NCBI RefSeq assembly: GCF_029223525.1
Contig: NZ_JARHTQ010000030.1
Location: 23,110-87,109 of the forward strand
Direction of reading: 5' to 3'
Origin: Streptantibioticus ferralitis
GTDB taxonomy: Bacteria; Actinomycetota; Actinomycetes; Streptomycetales; Streptomycetaceae
Length of the DNA: 64,000 nucleotides
In this document: one piece after another, positions 43,316 through 53,149 of the stretch
Numbering within the stretch: the first letter of the stretch is position 1
How the letters are laid out: every line of letters starts with the position of its first letter
Notes under the pieces: generated by a model
What the model was told of the DNA's origin: nothing
Database searches by the model: none
Seen by the model: only the letters and a program-made list of their open reading frames with translations
Translations under genes and position numbers: made by a program

Positions 43316-43418
43316 CCCACCGCAACCCGATGTGGGCCCCTACCACCGCAACCCGATCTGGTTCCGGACCCGCGGCAACCCTGCCGGGATCCGACGCCCC
43401 GCAACGCGATCCAGTTCC
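43316..43418. repeat. Four degenerate ~26-bp phased repeats (CCGCAACCCGATCTGGTTCC-like)
   Basis: GCAAC cores at 43322, 43348, 43375 and 43401, spaced 26, 27 and 26 bp. The first two share CCACCGCAACCCGAT exactly; the third and fourth are diverged. Another GCAAC core lies in the right arm of the adjacent hairpin (43274). Not a CRISPR array: units have no unique spacers. Confidence 0.65.
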
Positions 43419-43463
43419 GGCTGGGAGGTCCGGCCCCCGGGCGACAGCGGACCCCGGAGGGGC

Positions 43464-44090
43464 CTACTGTTCGGTGCTTTCGTCCGCGAGGATCAAGTAC
43501 AGCTTCTTGCGGGCGTCGTTGACGACCGCCATCGCCTTCTCGCGCTGGGCCGGGGTGCCGGTCGCCCAGACCTGGCGGAACGCCTCGACCAGGCCGAACC
43601 CGGCCTGCCTGATCTCGTGCATCGCCTCCCAGTCGATGCCCCGTCCGGCCTCCTCCCAGGGCGCGTCCGGGCCGCCCTCGGCCTCCGTACGCCCCGCTTC
43701 GGTGAGCGTGAACAGCTTCTTGCCGCCCTCGCTCGCGCTCTCGATCAGGCCCTCGTCCTCCAGGAGTTGCAGTGTCGGGTAGACCGAGCCGGGGCTCGGC
43801 TTCCACGCACCGCCGCTGCGCTCGCCGATCTCCTGGATCATCTCGTAGCCGTGCATCGGCCGGTCCCTGAGCAGCGCCAGGATCGACGCTCGGACATCAC
43901 CGCGCCGTGCCCGACCGCGCGGCCCACCGCGCCCCCGGCCATGCCCCCATGGGCCGCCGCCGAAAGGCGGGCCGAAGGGCCCGAAGGCCGCGCGCCGCTG
44001 CTCGAAGCCGAAGCCCTCCGAGCCCTGGGGACGGCCCTGCCCGCCCGGTCCGAAGTGCTCACGTCCGTATCCGTATCCGTGGGAACGCAT
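43464..44090 (-). CDS. PadR-family transcriptional regulator with Gly-rich N-terminus
   Basis: 208 residues. A flexible Gly/Arg/Phe-rich segment (~1-70, GPFGPPFGGGPWGHGRGRGG) precedes the PadR winged helix (~72-150: LALLRDRPMHGYEMIQEIGERSGGAWKPSPGSVYPTLQLLEDEGL in outline) and a C-terminal dimerisation helix. ATG 44090 has AAAGGAG 7 bases upstream. Such regulators usually control their own gene and an adjacent transporter; here the divergent neighbour is a PhzF-like gene. Confidence 0.9.
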   Translation of the reverse strand: MRSHGYGYGREHFGPGGQGRPQGSEGFGFEQRRAAFGPFGPPFGGGPWGHGRGRGGPRGRARRGDVRASILALLRDRPMHGYEMIQEIGERSGGAWKPSPGSVYPTLQLLEDEGLIESASEGGKKLFTLTEAGRTEAEGGPDAPWEEAGRGIDWEAMHEIRQAGFGLVEAFRQVWATGTPAQREKAMAVVNDARKKLYLILADESTEQ

Positions 44091-44184
44091 GATCGCGCTC
44101 CTTTCCCTGTGATGTGTGTGCCGCCGTGCGCGGATCGCGCACGGGGTTCGCAAGATCTTTCGTTGATCTGTCGCGATGCGTCAA

Positions 44185-44194
44185 CGATATATCG
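44185..44194. promoter_or_regulatory. CGATATATCG palindrome in the PadR/PhzF intergenic region
   Basis: A 10-bp perfect AT-rich palindrome followed by GTGACA, conspicuous in GC-rich DNA, lies 95 bases upstream of padR and 86 upstream of the phzF-like gene. Candidate PadR operator. Confidence 0.5.
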
Positions 44195-44279
44195 GTGACA
44201 GTCGTCCGGCAAGGCCTTCGTGCCAGCTTTCGAGAATTGGCCATGTGCCGCGGCTTTCCGGACGGATACCGTCCGGATC

Positions 44280-45128
44280 ATGAAGATCCGCATCGTTGAC
44301 GCCTTCACCGCGCGCCCCTTCGCGGGCAACCCGGCCGGTGTCGTCCTGCTCGGCACCGACGGATTCCCGGACGACGACCGCATGCAGCAGCTGGCCGCCG
44401 AGGTCAACCTCTCCGAGACCGCCTTCGCCCATCCGCTGCCGCCCGGCGAGCAGGCGGACTGGGCGCTGCGCTGGTTCACCCCGGTGACCGAGGTCGACAT
44501 GTGCGGTCATGCCACCCTCGCGACCGCGCACGTTCTGCTGAGCACCGGCACCGCCACGGGCGGCATCCGGTTCGCCACCCGCAGCGGGGTGCTCCGCTCG
44601 GCGCCCGCCGACGACGGCACGATCACACTGGACTTCCCCACCGCCCCGCTCACCGCGGTCGAGGCACCCACCGCCCTGGCGGAGGCACTCGGCGCCCCGG
44701 TGCTGTCCGCGTACGACACCGGGCGACAGGTCGGTGACCTGCTGGTCGAGCTGCCGGACGAGAAGACGGTGCGTGCCCTCTCCCCCGATCTGGCGGCCAT
44801 CGGCCGGCTCCCGCACCGCGGCCTGATCGTCACCGCCGGCGCCGGGAGCGCGGAGGACGGCGCCGGGCGCGGCCCGGCGGACGGCTATGACTTCGTCTCA
44901 CGCTTCTTCGGCCCGGCCGTCGGCATCTCCGAGGACCCGGTCACCGGCAGCGCCCACACCGCGCTCGCCCCGTTCTGGTCCGCGCGGCTCGGCCGCCACC
45001 AGCTGACCGGTCTGCAGGTCTCCGCCCGTACCGGCCTGGTCCGCACCACACTGCACGGCGACCGCACCCTGCTCACCGGCCACGCCGTCACCGTCATCGA
45101 GGGCGAACTGCTGGCCGCCCTGGCATGA
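44280..45128 (+). CDS. PhzF-family epimerase/isomerase
   Basis: 282 residues of the diaminopimelate-epimerase fold. VDAFTARPFAGNPAGVVL, catalytic Glu46 in VNLSETAFA, the DMCGHATLATAH loop and ISEDPVTGSAHTAL are all conserved. No phenazine genes are present, so this is a housekeeping PhzF-like isomerase of unknown substrate. ATG 44280 lacks an obvious Shine-Dalgarno sequence. Confidence 0.92.
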   Translation: MKIRIVDAFTARPFAGNPAGVVLLGTDGFPDDDRMQQLAAEVNLSETAFAHPLPPGEQADWALRWFTPVTEVDMCGHATLATAHVLLSTGTATGGIRFATRSGVLRSAPADDGTITLDFPTAPLTAVEAPTALAEALGAPVLSAYDTGRQVGDLLVELPDEKTVRALSPDLAAIGRLPHRGLIVTAGAGSAEDGAGRGPADGYDFVSRFFGPAVGISEDPVTGSAHTALAPFWSARLGRHQLTGLQVSARTGLVRTTLHGDRTLLTGHAVTVIEGELLAALA

Positions 45129-45160
45129 CCGATCCACCGGGGGCCTCGGCCCCCGGCCCG

Positions 45161-46018
45161 TCACTTCGTCGGCAGCCAGCCCACCTTGCCCGCCAGCAGC
45201 ACGTATCCGACGAACGCCACGGTGTCGATCAGCGCGTGCGCCGCCACCAGCGGGCCGACCCGGCCCCAACGCCGGTACAGCAGCACGAAGATGACGCCCA
45301 TCACCATGTTGCCGACGAACCCACCGATGCCCTGGTAGAGGTGGTACGAACCGCGCAGCACCGCGCTCACGGCCAGCGCCGCGCCCGTCGACCACCCCAA
45401 CTGGTCCAGTCTGCGCAGCAGGTAGCCGACGACGATGACCTCCTCGACCACCGCGTTCTGCACCGCGGCCGCGATCAGTACCGGAATCCGCCACCACACA
45501 TCGGGCAGCGACTCCGGCACGACCGTGAGATTGAACCCGGCCGCCCGCGCGCCCAGGTAGAGCGCGAGCCCGGTGCCACCGATGCCCGCCGCGATGAGCG
45601 TGCCCCACGCCAGGTCGAACCGCGGCCGCCGCAGGTCGAAGCCGATCGACCGCATGCCGACGCCCTCCCTGGCCAGCAGATGCGCCACCAGCGCGACCGG
45701 GACCAGCGCGGTCCCCACGGAGAACAGCTGCCATGCGAGGTCGAGCCAGGGCCGCCCGGGTGCCTGGGTACCGACCAGGGTGGCCGCCTGGTTCTTCAAC
45801 GCCCCGGGCTTGGTGATCGAGCCGATGAAGCTGATCAGGGCGCTGACGGCGCTGGCGCCCAGCGAGAGGGCGAGCACCAGCAGGGTCTCGCTGCGCAGCG
45901 TGCGCCGGGTGAGAGCGGATCCGTTGGTTCCGTGCGGCGTGGAGGGTGTCACAGCACTCCCAACGCGGGCAGCCCCCGCCGAGGTGCCGCCGCTCGCCTC
46001 GGAATACTCTCCGTGCAC
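45161..46018 (-). CDS. CPBP-family (CAAX/Abi-type) intramembrane metalloprotease
   Basis: 285 residues, about eight hydrophobic segments. Glutamic-protease/metalloprotease motifs of the Abi/CAAX family: EEVIVVGYLLRRL (motif 1), YHLYQG (motif 2) and HALIDTVAF (motif 4). GTG 46018 has GGAGG 5 bases upstream, and the frame is open to 46069. Possible roles are prenyl-protein processing or bacteriocin self-immunity; context gives no hint. Confidence 0.88.
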   Translation of the reverse strand: MHGEYSEASGGTSAGAARVGSAVTPSTPHGTNGSALTRRTLRSETLLVLALSLGASAVSALISFIGSITKPGALKNQAATLVGTQAPGRPWLDLAWQLFSVGTALVPVALVAHLLAREGVGMRSIGFDLRRPRFDLAWGTLIAAGIGGTGLALYLGARAAGFNLTVVPESLPDVWWRIPVLIAAAVQNAVVEEVIVVGYLLRRLDQLGWSTGAALAVSAVLRGSYHLYQGIGGFVGNMVMGVIFVLLYRRWGRVGPLVAAHALIDTVAFVGYVLLAGKVGWLPTK

Positions 46019-46091
46019 GCATGCCTCCGTCTGTGCGATCCACCCGCTGGCGTTCTCCGCAGATCGCACACGATAGGCGCAGACGGCACCG

Positions 46092-47594
46092 TCAGCTCAC
46101 CGGCAGTCCCGCGGGCCAGCTGTGCACCGGCTCACCCGAGCGCATCAGCTCGGAGTAGCGGCGGGTCATCGCGGCCAGCGCCTTGTGCCGGTCGAGTCCG
46201 CGCTCCAGGGCCCGGTGGAAGGCGGCGGCCTGCCATGAGGCCCCGTTGACCCGGCATCGGCAGCGCTCCTCGATCACCCCGAGATAGCGGTCCCGGTCAG
46301 CGGGCGCCACGCCCCATGCGTCCAGACCGGCCGAGGCGAGCGGCAGCAGTTCGTCCTGCACCAGCCGTACGACCGGGACGCGGGACAGGCCGCCGCGGCC
46401 GGGGCGCGGCCAGGTCAGCTCCGCGTCAATGCCGTGGCGGCAGGCGGTGTCGAAGTTCTCGGCGGCGGCGGAGAACGGCAGCTTCGTCCAGACCGGACGC
46501 GAAGATTCCGCGAGAGCGCGGATCAGTCCGTAGTAGAAGGCCGCGTTGGCCACCACATCGGTCACCGTCGGCCCGGCGGGCATGACCCGGTTCTCCACCC
46601 GAAGGTGCGGGACACCGTCGACCACGGCGTACACCGGCCGGTTCCACCGGTAGATGGTGCCGTTGTGCAGCTGGAGCTCCTTCAGCCGCGGTACGCCGCC
46701 CTCGTCGAGCACGCGCAGCGGGTCCTCGTCATCGCAGATGGGCAACAGGGGCGGGAAGTAGCGCACGTTCTCCGCGAACAGGTCGTAGGCGCTCGTTATC
46801 CACCGCTCGCCGAACCAGGTCAGCGGGCGCACGCCCTGCGCCGCCAGTTCCTCCGGCCTGGTGTCGGTGGCCTGCTCGAACAGTACGGGCCGGGTCTCCC
46901 GCCACAGCTCACGGCCGAACAGGAAGGGCGAGTTGGCGCCCAGGGCCACCTGTGGACCGACCGCCGCCTGCGCCGCGTTCCACACGGCGGCGAAGCGACC
47001 GGGTGTCACCTGCAGATGCATCTGCATCGAGGTGGCCGCCGCCTCCGGCGCGATGGAGCCGGAGGTGCAGGAGAGGTGTTCGACGCCTTCTATGTCCAGG
47101 CGGAGATCCTCGCCGCGAGCAGCGAGAATGCGGTCGTTGAGGAGCCGGTAGCGGTCGACCCGGGAGAGGTTCGCCTGTACGAGGTCCTGGGCGCCGAGCG
47201 TCGGCAGAATTCCGATCATGACGATACTGGCGCCGACTTCAGCGGCTTTGCGATCGGCATATCCAAGGCCTATGCGCAGTTCTTCCGCAAGTTGATCGAG
47301 AACACGTCCGGACAGCCGGTGCGGGGCGATGTTCACCTCGATGTTGAACTGGGCGAGTTCCGTCTGGAAATCCCGGCTGGCGATGCGTTCCAGCACCTCT
47401 TCGTTCATCATGCGGGGTAGTCCATCGGAATCCGCGAGATTCAATTCGATCTCCAACCCCATCAGGTTGCGCGGGCGATCGAATCGCCTCTCTTCCAGCA
47501 GCCGCTCCAGACCCACCAGGCACTGCCGCAGCTTCCGCCGGTACCGCTGCCGATCGGACAGGTCGAACCCGCTGGCCACGACCTTTTCTCCCAT
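46092..47594 (-). CDS. Glutamate-cysteine ligase family 2 (GCS2) protein
   Basis: 500 residues of the carboxylate-amine ligase GCS2 family. The N-terminal glutamate/ATP-binding segment LMGLEIELNLADSDGLPRM and QFNIEVNIAP are characteristic, as are HLRVENRVMPAGPTVTDVVANAAFYYGL and QLHNGTIYRWNRPVY. ATG 47594 is preceded by GAGGAGGG. Actinobacteria make mycothiol, not glutathione, so the product may be gamma-glutamylcysteine for another pathway or a different gamma-glutamyl amide. Confidence 0.88.
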   Translation of the reverse strand: MGEKVVASGFDLSDRQRYRRKLRQCLVGLERLLEERRFDRPRNLMGLEIELNLADSDGLPRMMNEEVLERIASRDFQTELAQFNIEVNIAPHRLSGRVLDQLAEELRIGLGYADRKAAEVGASIVMIGILPTLGAQDLVQANLSRVDRYRLLNDRILAARGEDLRLDIEGVEHLSCTSGSIAPEAAATSMQMHLQVTPGRFAAVWNAAQAAVGPQVALGANSPFLFGRELWRETRPVLFEQATDTRPEELAAQGVRPLTWFGERWITSAYDLFAENVRYFPPLLPICDDEDPLRVLDEGGVPRLKELQLHNGTIYRWNRPVYAVVDGVPHLRVENRVMPAGPTVTDVVANAAFYYGLIRALAESSRPVWTKLPFSAAAENFDTACRHGIDAELTWPRPGRGGLSRVPVVRLVQDELLPLASAGLDAWGVAPADRDRYLGVIEERCRCRVNGASWQAAAFHRALERGLDRHKALAAMTRRYSELMRSGEPVHSWPAGLPVS

Positions 47595-48156
47595 CGCAGG
47601 GTCCCTCCTCGTATGGGCCGTGCACCGATGATGCCCAGCACAGCGGATCCATAACGCCCAGCGTGCGCCCGGTGGGCGCCGGGCGCACGGTTCAGCCGTT
47701 CCGGCACATTCCAATGGCATACGAAGCCGTCCAACCCATCAGGCACAACCGGCGTGAGAAATCATGTGCGGGAACCGGCCATCCGCACAGCCGTTGTTGT
47801 GCCAGCGTATCGCCGCTATGCTGCTGAAGAATGGCCCTGAATAGCGCGAAGGAACGGCTTAATACAGCCTTGTCCCTACTACCGCAACCCGGTAGCCGAA
47901 TCGCCGGGCGAACACGTTTCGTATAAACTTCGCGCACAGGCAGAGACTCCGCAACCCGCCGGTTGCGCCCCAGCGCACGCCCAGGCCCAGGGAAGGGCTC
48001 TGCATGCCACCGTCGGATCCGGACATCCCGCCCCGCACGGGCGCGGGATGTCCGGTCGACAGTGTCCCGTAACACCGCGCAGTACACCAGCACCGCCCCA
48101 GCGTCCTCCGCACCGCGTCCTGCACCACCCCTGTCTCCAGCGAGAGGCGACCCACC
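47595..48156. other. 562-bp gap, upstream regions plus hairpin; no gene
   Basis: No credible coding frame. Between about 47810 and 47930 the GC content drops and TATAAA appears at 47922-47927, suggesting a promoter, but without a convincing -35. A strong stem-loop follows at 48019-48055. Confidence 0.5.
48019..48055 (+). terminator. Hairpin in leader of hypothetical gene (attenuator or small-RNA end)
   Basis: 13-bp perfect stem CCGGACATCCCGC (48019-48031) / GCGGGATGTCCGG (48043-48055) with an 11-base loop, ~100 bases upstream of the next start codon and ~95 bases downstream of the TATAAA box. Confidence 0.6.
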
Positions 48157-48741
48157 ATGCCGCTGCATGTCCCCCCGGCCCCCGCGCCCGCTCTGCGCAG
48201 CGTCCTCGCGGCCCTTGGTTCCCCGACGGCGGTCCGCGCCGCCCCGACGCCCGCCCTGCGCACCGCCACCGGCCCGCTGGTGCCCGAGCACCCCCTCGCG
48301 GTCCATCTGCTGAACCCGGTAGCGGCGAGCGACGGGATGCCGCGGGCCCGACTGACCGGGTGGCGGTTCCTGATCCGCGGCGGTGACCGGGTGGTGGCGG
48401 CGGCCGAGACCATGAACACCCCGGACGGCTGGGCGTTCTCGCACTTCTGCGAGGGTCCGTACCTCGCTTCCACGGAGCACGCGCTACGGCAGGCCGAGCC
48501 GCTGCCGTCCGCGTACCAGCCGCGGCTGCTGTCCATTCCAGGGCTGTACATGCTCTGCCTGTGGCTGCACGGCGACATCACGGACGGCGATGAAGCCCAG
48601 CCCGCCCCGGCCGACGTGCTGATACCGCTGGCTCCTGCGCCGCCGGGCATCGCGGCGCATCGGCCGCACCGGGTGGCAGATCTGGTTCCGGTGCTCACTC
48701 ACCGCCTCAGTCCGGTGCCGCTGCTCGGCAGCGGTGTGTAG
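48157..48741 (+). CDS. Hypothetical actinobacterial protein
   Basis: 194 residues, soluble, with an Ala/Pro-rich N-terminus (~1-45) and a compact central part (LTGWRFLIRGGDRVVAAAETMNTPDGWAFSHFCEGPY in outline). Ends with a proline-rich segment. GAGAGG precedes the ATG. I do not recognise a family. Codon usage and a downstream terminator support a real gene; the antisense frame 47859-48698 is less plausible. Confidence 0.65.
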   Translation: MPLHVPPAPAPALRSVLAALGSPTAVRAAPTPALRTATGPLVPEHPLAVHLLNPVAASDGMPRARLTGWRFLIRGGDRVVAAAETMNTPDGWAFSHFCEGPYLASTEHALRQAEPLPSAYQPRLLSIPGLYMLCLWLHGDITDGDEAQPAPADVLIPLAPAPPGIAAHRPHRVADLVPVLTHRLSPVPLLGSGV

Positions 48742-48760
48742 CGCAGCACGCGGCGCATGG

Positions 48761-48795
48761 CAGCGCGCCCCCGGCCAGGTGCCGGGGGCGTGCTG
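48761..48795 (+). terminator. Terminator of hypothetical gene
   Basis: 15-bp stem CAGCGCGCCCCCGGC / GCCGGGGGCGTGCTG with one G-U wobble and a 5-base loop, 20 bases past the stop codon at 48741. Confidence 0.75.
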
Positions 48796-48906
48796 TCGGT
48801 TGAGGCAATGACTTGCGGGCGGCGCAAGAGGATGTGCGTTCCGGTGGTATGCCGAACCACAACACGCGCCGTTCCGTATCCACCAATGCGGACCATCCCC
48901 ATGGAT

Positions 48907-48959
48907 GACGCATCCGGCGGCAACCGCCCGCCCGGGTGATGCGTCCTCAACTGTTGAGG
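48907..48959. promoter_or_regulatory. Inverted repeats upstream of DUF5999 gene
   Basis: GACGCATC (48907-48914) / GATGCGTC (48938-48945) and, directly adjoining, the palindrome CCTCAACTGTTGAGG (48945-48959). They sit ~140-190 bases upstream of the DUF5999 start. The rest of 48742-49099 holds no gene. Confidence 0.5.
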
Positions 48960-49099
48960 AGAGCTGAGCCGAAATCCCTGCGGAATCAGGTCCGTGGGGC
49001 AAGACTGGACCCGACCGACCGAAACGGGGGGCGGCCATGAGCACGGTAGACAACCGATCAAGCCGCACGGCAAACCAACCGCAGCGAAAGACCACGTCC

Positions 49100-49306
49100 A
49101 TGTGCCAGCACCAGCCTCAGTGCCCGTCCGCAGACTCCGCCGACCGGGAAGCCGCCCACCCGGTGGCCTACCACCCGGAACAGGGCTGGAGCCTGCTGTG
49201 CAACGGCGTCCTGTTGTTCGAGGACACTGGTGAGCTGCTGCCGGACGGACGGATCATCGCACCGCACCGTCCGCTGGGCACCGAGAACATCGCGACCGCG
49301 GCCTGA
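49100..49306 (+). CDS. DUF5999 small Cys/His protein
   Basis: 68 residues beginning MCQHQPQCPSADSADREAA, the hallmark of the DUF5999 family, followed by HPEQGWSLLCNGVLLFEDTGELLPDG. Three Cys and several His suggest metal binding. ATG 49100 fits the family's normal start, although the frame is open to ATG 49037, and neither has a strong Shine-Dalgarno sequence. Function unknown. Confidence 0.8.
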   Translation: MCQHQPQCPSADSADREAAHPVAYHPEQGWSLLCNGVLLFEDTGELLPDGRIIAPHRPLGTENIATAA

Positions 49307-49323
49307 CTCCCACAGACCGGCAG

Positions 49324-49351
49324 CCGGAGCGGCGGGTCGCCGCCGCTCCGG
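49324..49351. terminator. Bidirectional hairpin between DUF5999 gene and gcvP
   Basis: Perfect 12-bp stem CCGGAGCGGCGG / CCGCCGCTCCGG with GTCG loop in the 61-base convergent gap. Confidence 0.85.
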
Positions 49352-49367
49352 TCCCAGAGCCCCGGGA

Positions 49368-52256
<2,889 letters not shown>

Positions 52257-52291
52257 CTGGGAGGCCTCCTGGTCGGTGTGCGACCTACGAG

Positions 52292-52313
52292 GGGCACCTC
52301 GGCGCGGGTGCCC
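52292..52313 (-). promoter_or_regulatory. gcvP: Expression-platform hairpin of the glycine riboswitch
   Basis: GGGCACC / GGTGCCC stem between the second aptamer and the gcvP Shine-Dalgarno sequence, flanked by further complementarity (CCGACC ... GGTCG). It could switch between sequestering and exposing the start region. Confidence 0.55.
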
Positions 52314-52319
52314 GGTCGG

Positions 52320-52550
52320 CCTCCCCCTCTGTCATCAACCTGAGAGTTTCACCGCGCCGCCGAGGCGGAGCGGCTTTCACCGTCGGTGAGGAGGGATACT
52401 GCCCCGGCCCTGTCACGCGCCGATTCAGCCCGCCCTGCTTTCCAGAGTGACCTCGTCCGCGCGGTACGGATGCCTGAGAGATTCCGGGGAGGGTTTGCTC
52501 CTTCGGCGCCTGGCGACGATGTGATGTCGTCAGGACTCTCCCGCACAGGG
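52320..52550 (-). promoter_or_regulatory. gcvP: Tandem glycine riboswitch
   Basis: Read on the minus strand, aptamer 1 shows GCGGGAGAGT, GCGCCGAAGGAGCAA and AATCTCTCAGGCA; aptamer 2 shows ACTCTGGAAAGC, TCACCGACGGTGAAAGCCG and AACTCTCAGGTTGATGACAGAG. These are the conserved cores of the two-aptamer gcvT-type glycine riboswitch. Located 64 bases upstream of the gcvP start. Confidence 0.93.
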
Positions 52551-52566
52551 TCAGCGGCCACTTGCA

Positions 52567-52572
52567 ACCCTA
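52567..52572 (-). promoter_or_regulatory. gcvP: -10 box of the gcvP/riboswitch promoter
   Basis: Minus strand TAGGGT about 7 bases before a predicted start near 52560, just ahead of the first aptamer. The -35 is poor (GTCGGC at 18 bases). Confidence 0.5.
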
Positions 52573-52739
52573 CCAGCGCAGTCGCCGCAGGCCGACGGTC
52601 CTCGAAAGGTCATTCGACGCCGTGTCGCCACCGCCTCGATTCGACATGCTCCGGAATGTGGCTTTTCGTGAAGGTGTTGGCCCCGCCCTCATGGCCTTGA
52701 GGGCATGGGAGGTACCCCCCTCGACCACATGGAGGGATC

Positions 52740-53129
52740 GTGCAGACCGATATCGATCCGCGGAGTCTGATCGGCCGCAAGGCATTCGACCGCAACGGCG
52801 TGAAGATCGGCACTGTGGACGAGGTGTATCTCGACGACGCGACGGGCGAACCCGAGTGGGCCGCGGTGCGCACCGGGCTGTTCGGCCGCGACGCGTTCGT
52901 CCCGCTGGAGCCGAGCGAACTGGAAGGCGACGCGCTACTGGTGCCGTTCGACAAGGCCCTGGTCAAGGACGCCCCGGACTTCGGCGTCGGTCGGCACCTC
53001 TCCCCCGAGCAGGAACTTCAGCTCTACCACCACTACGGCCTTGAGGTGCCACCACCGGGCCCCGAGGCGGCGCCTCCCGGCGATACGGACTTCGGCCGCC
53101 TCGCGGGCAACGGGGGCGCCGAGGACTGA
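52740..53129 (+). CDS. PRC-barrel domain protein
   Basis: 129 residues. The PRC barrel occupies ~1-75 (LIGRKAFDRNGVKIGTVDEVYLDDATGEPEWAAVRTG in outline), followed by a helical stretch (SPEQELQLYHHYGL) and a Pro/Gly-rich tail. GTG 52740 has GGAGG just upstream. PRC-barrel proteins of this kind are general stress-associated proteins in Streptomyces. Divergent from the gcvP leader. Confidence 0.88.
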   Translation: MQTDIDPRSLIGRKAFDRNGVKIGTVDEVYLDDATGEPEWAAVRTGLFGRDAFVPLEPSELEGDALLVPFDKALVKDAPDFGVGRHLSPEQELQLYHHYGLEVPPPGPEAAPPGDTDFGRLAGNGGAED

Positions 53130-53149
53130 CGCACTGGGCCATCCGGGGG

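Larger units (their letters stand above)
43059..43463. other. 405-bp gap between convergent genes with hairpin and phased repeats
   Basis: No gene. 43068-43200 is a run of G/C-rich imperfect inverted repeats typical of Streptomyces 3' regions; the hairpin and ~26-bp repeats that follow are listed separately. Confidence 0.6.

Noticed and set aside
43316..43418. CRISPR-like array
   Set aside because: Only four degenerate units at 26-bp pitch, no unique spacers, no cas genes.
44280..45128. Phenazine biosynthesis cluster
   Set aside because: Only a PhzF-family isomerase is present; no phzA-E/G genes nearby.
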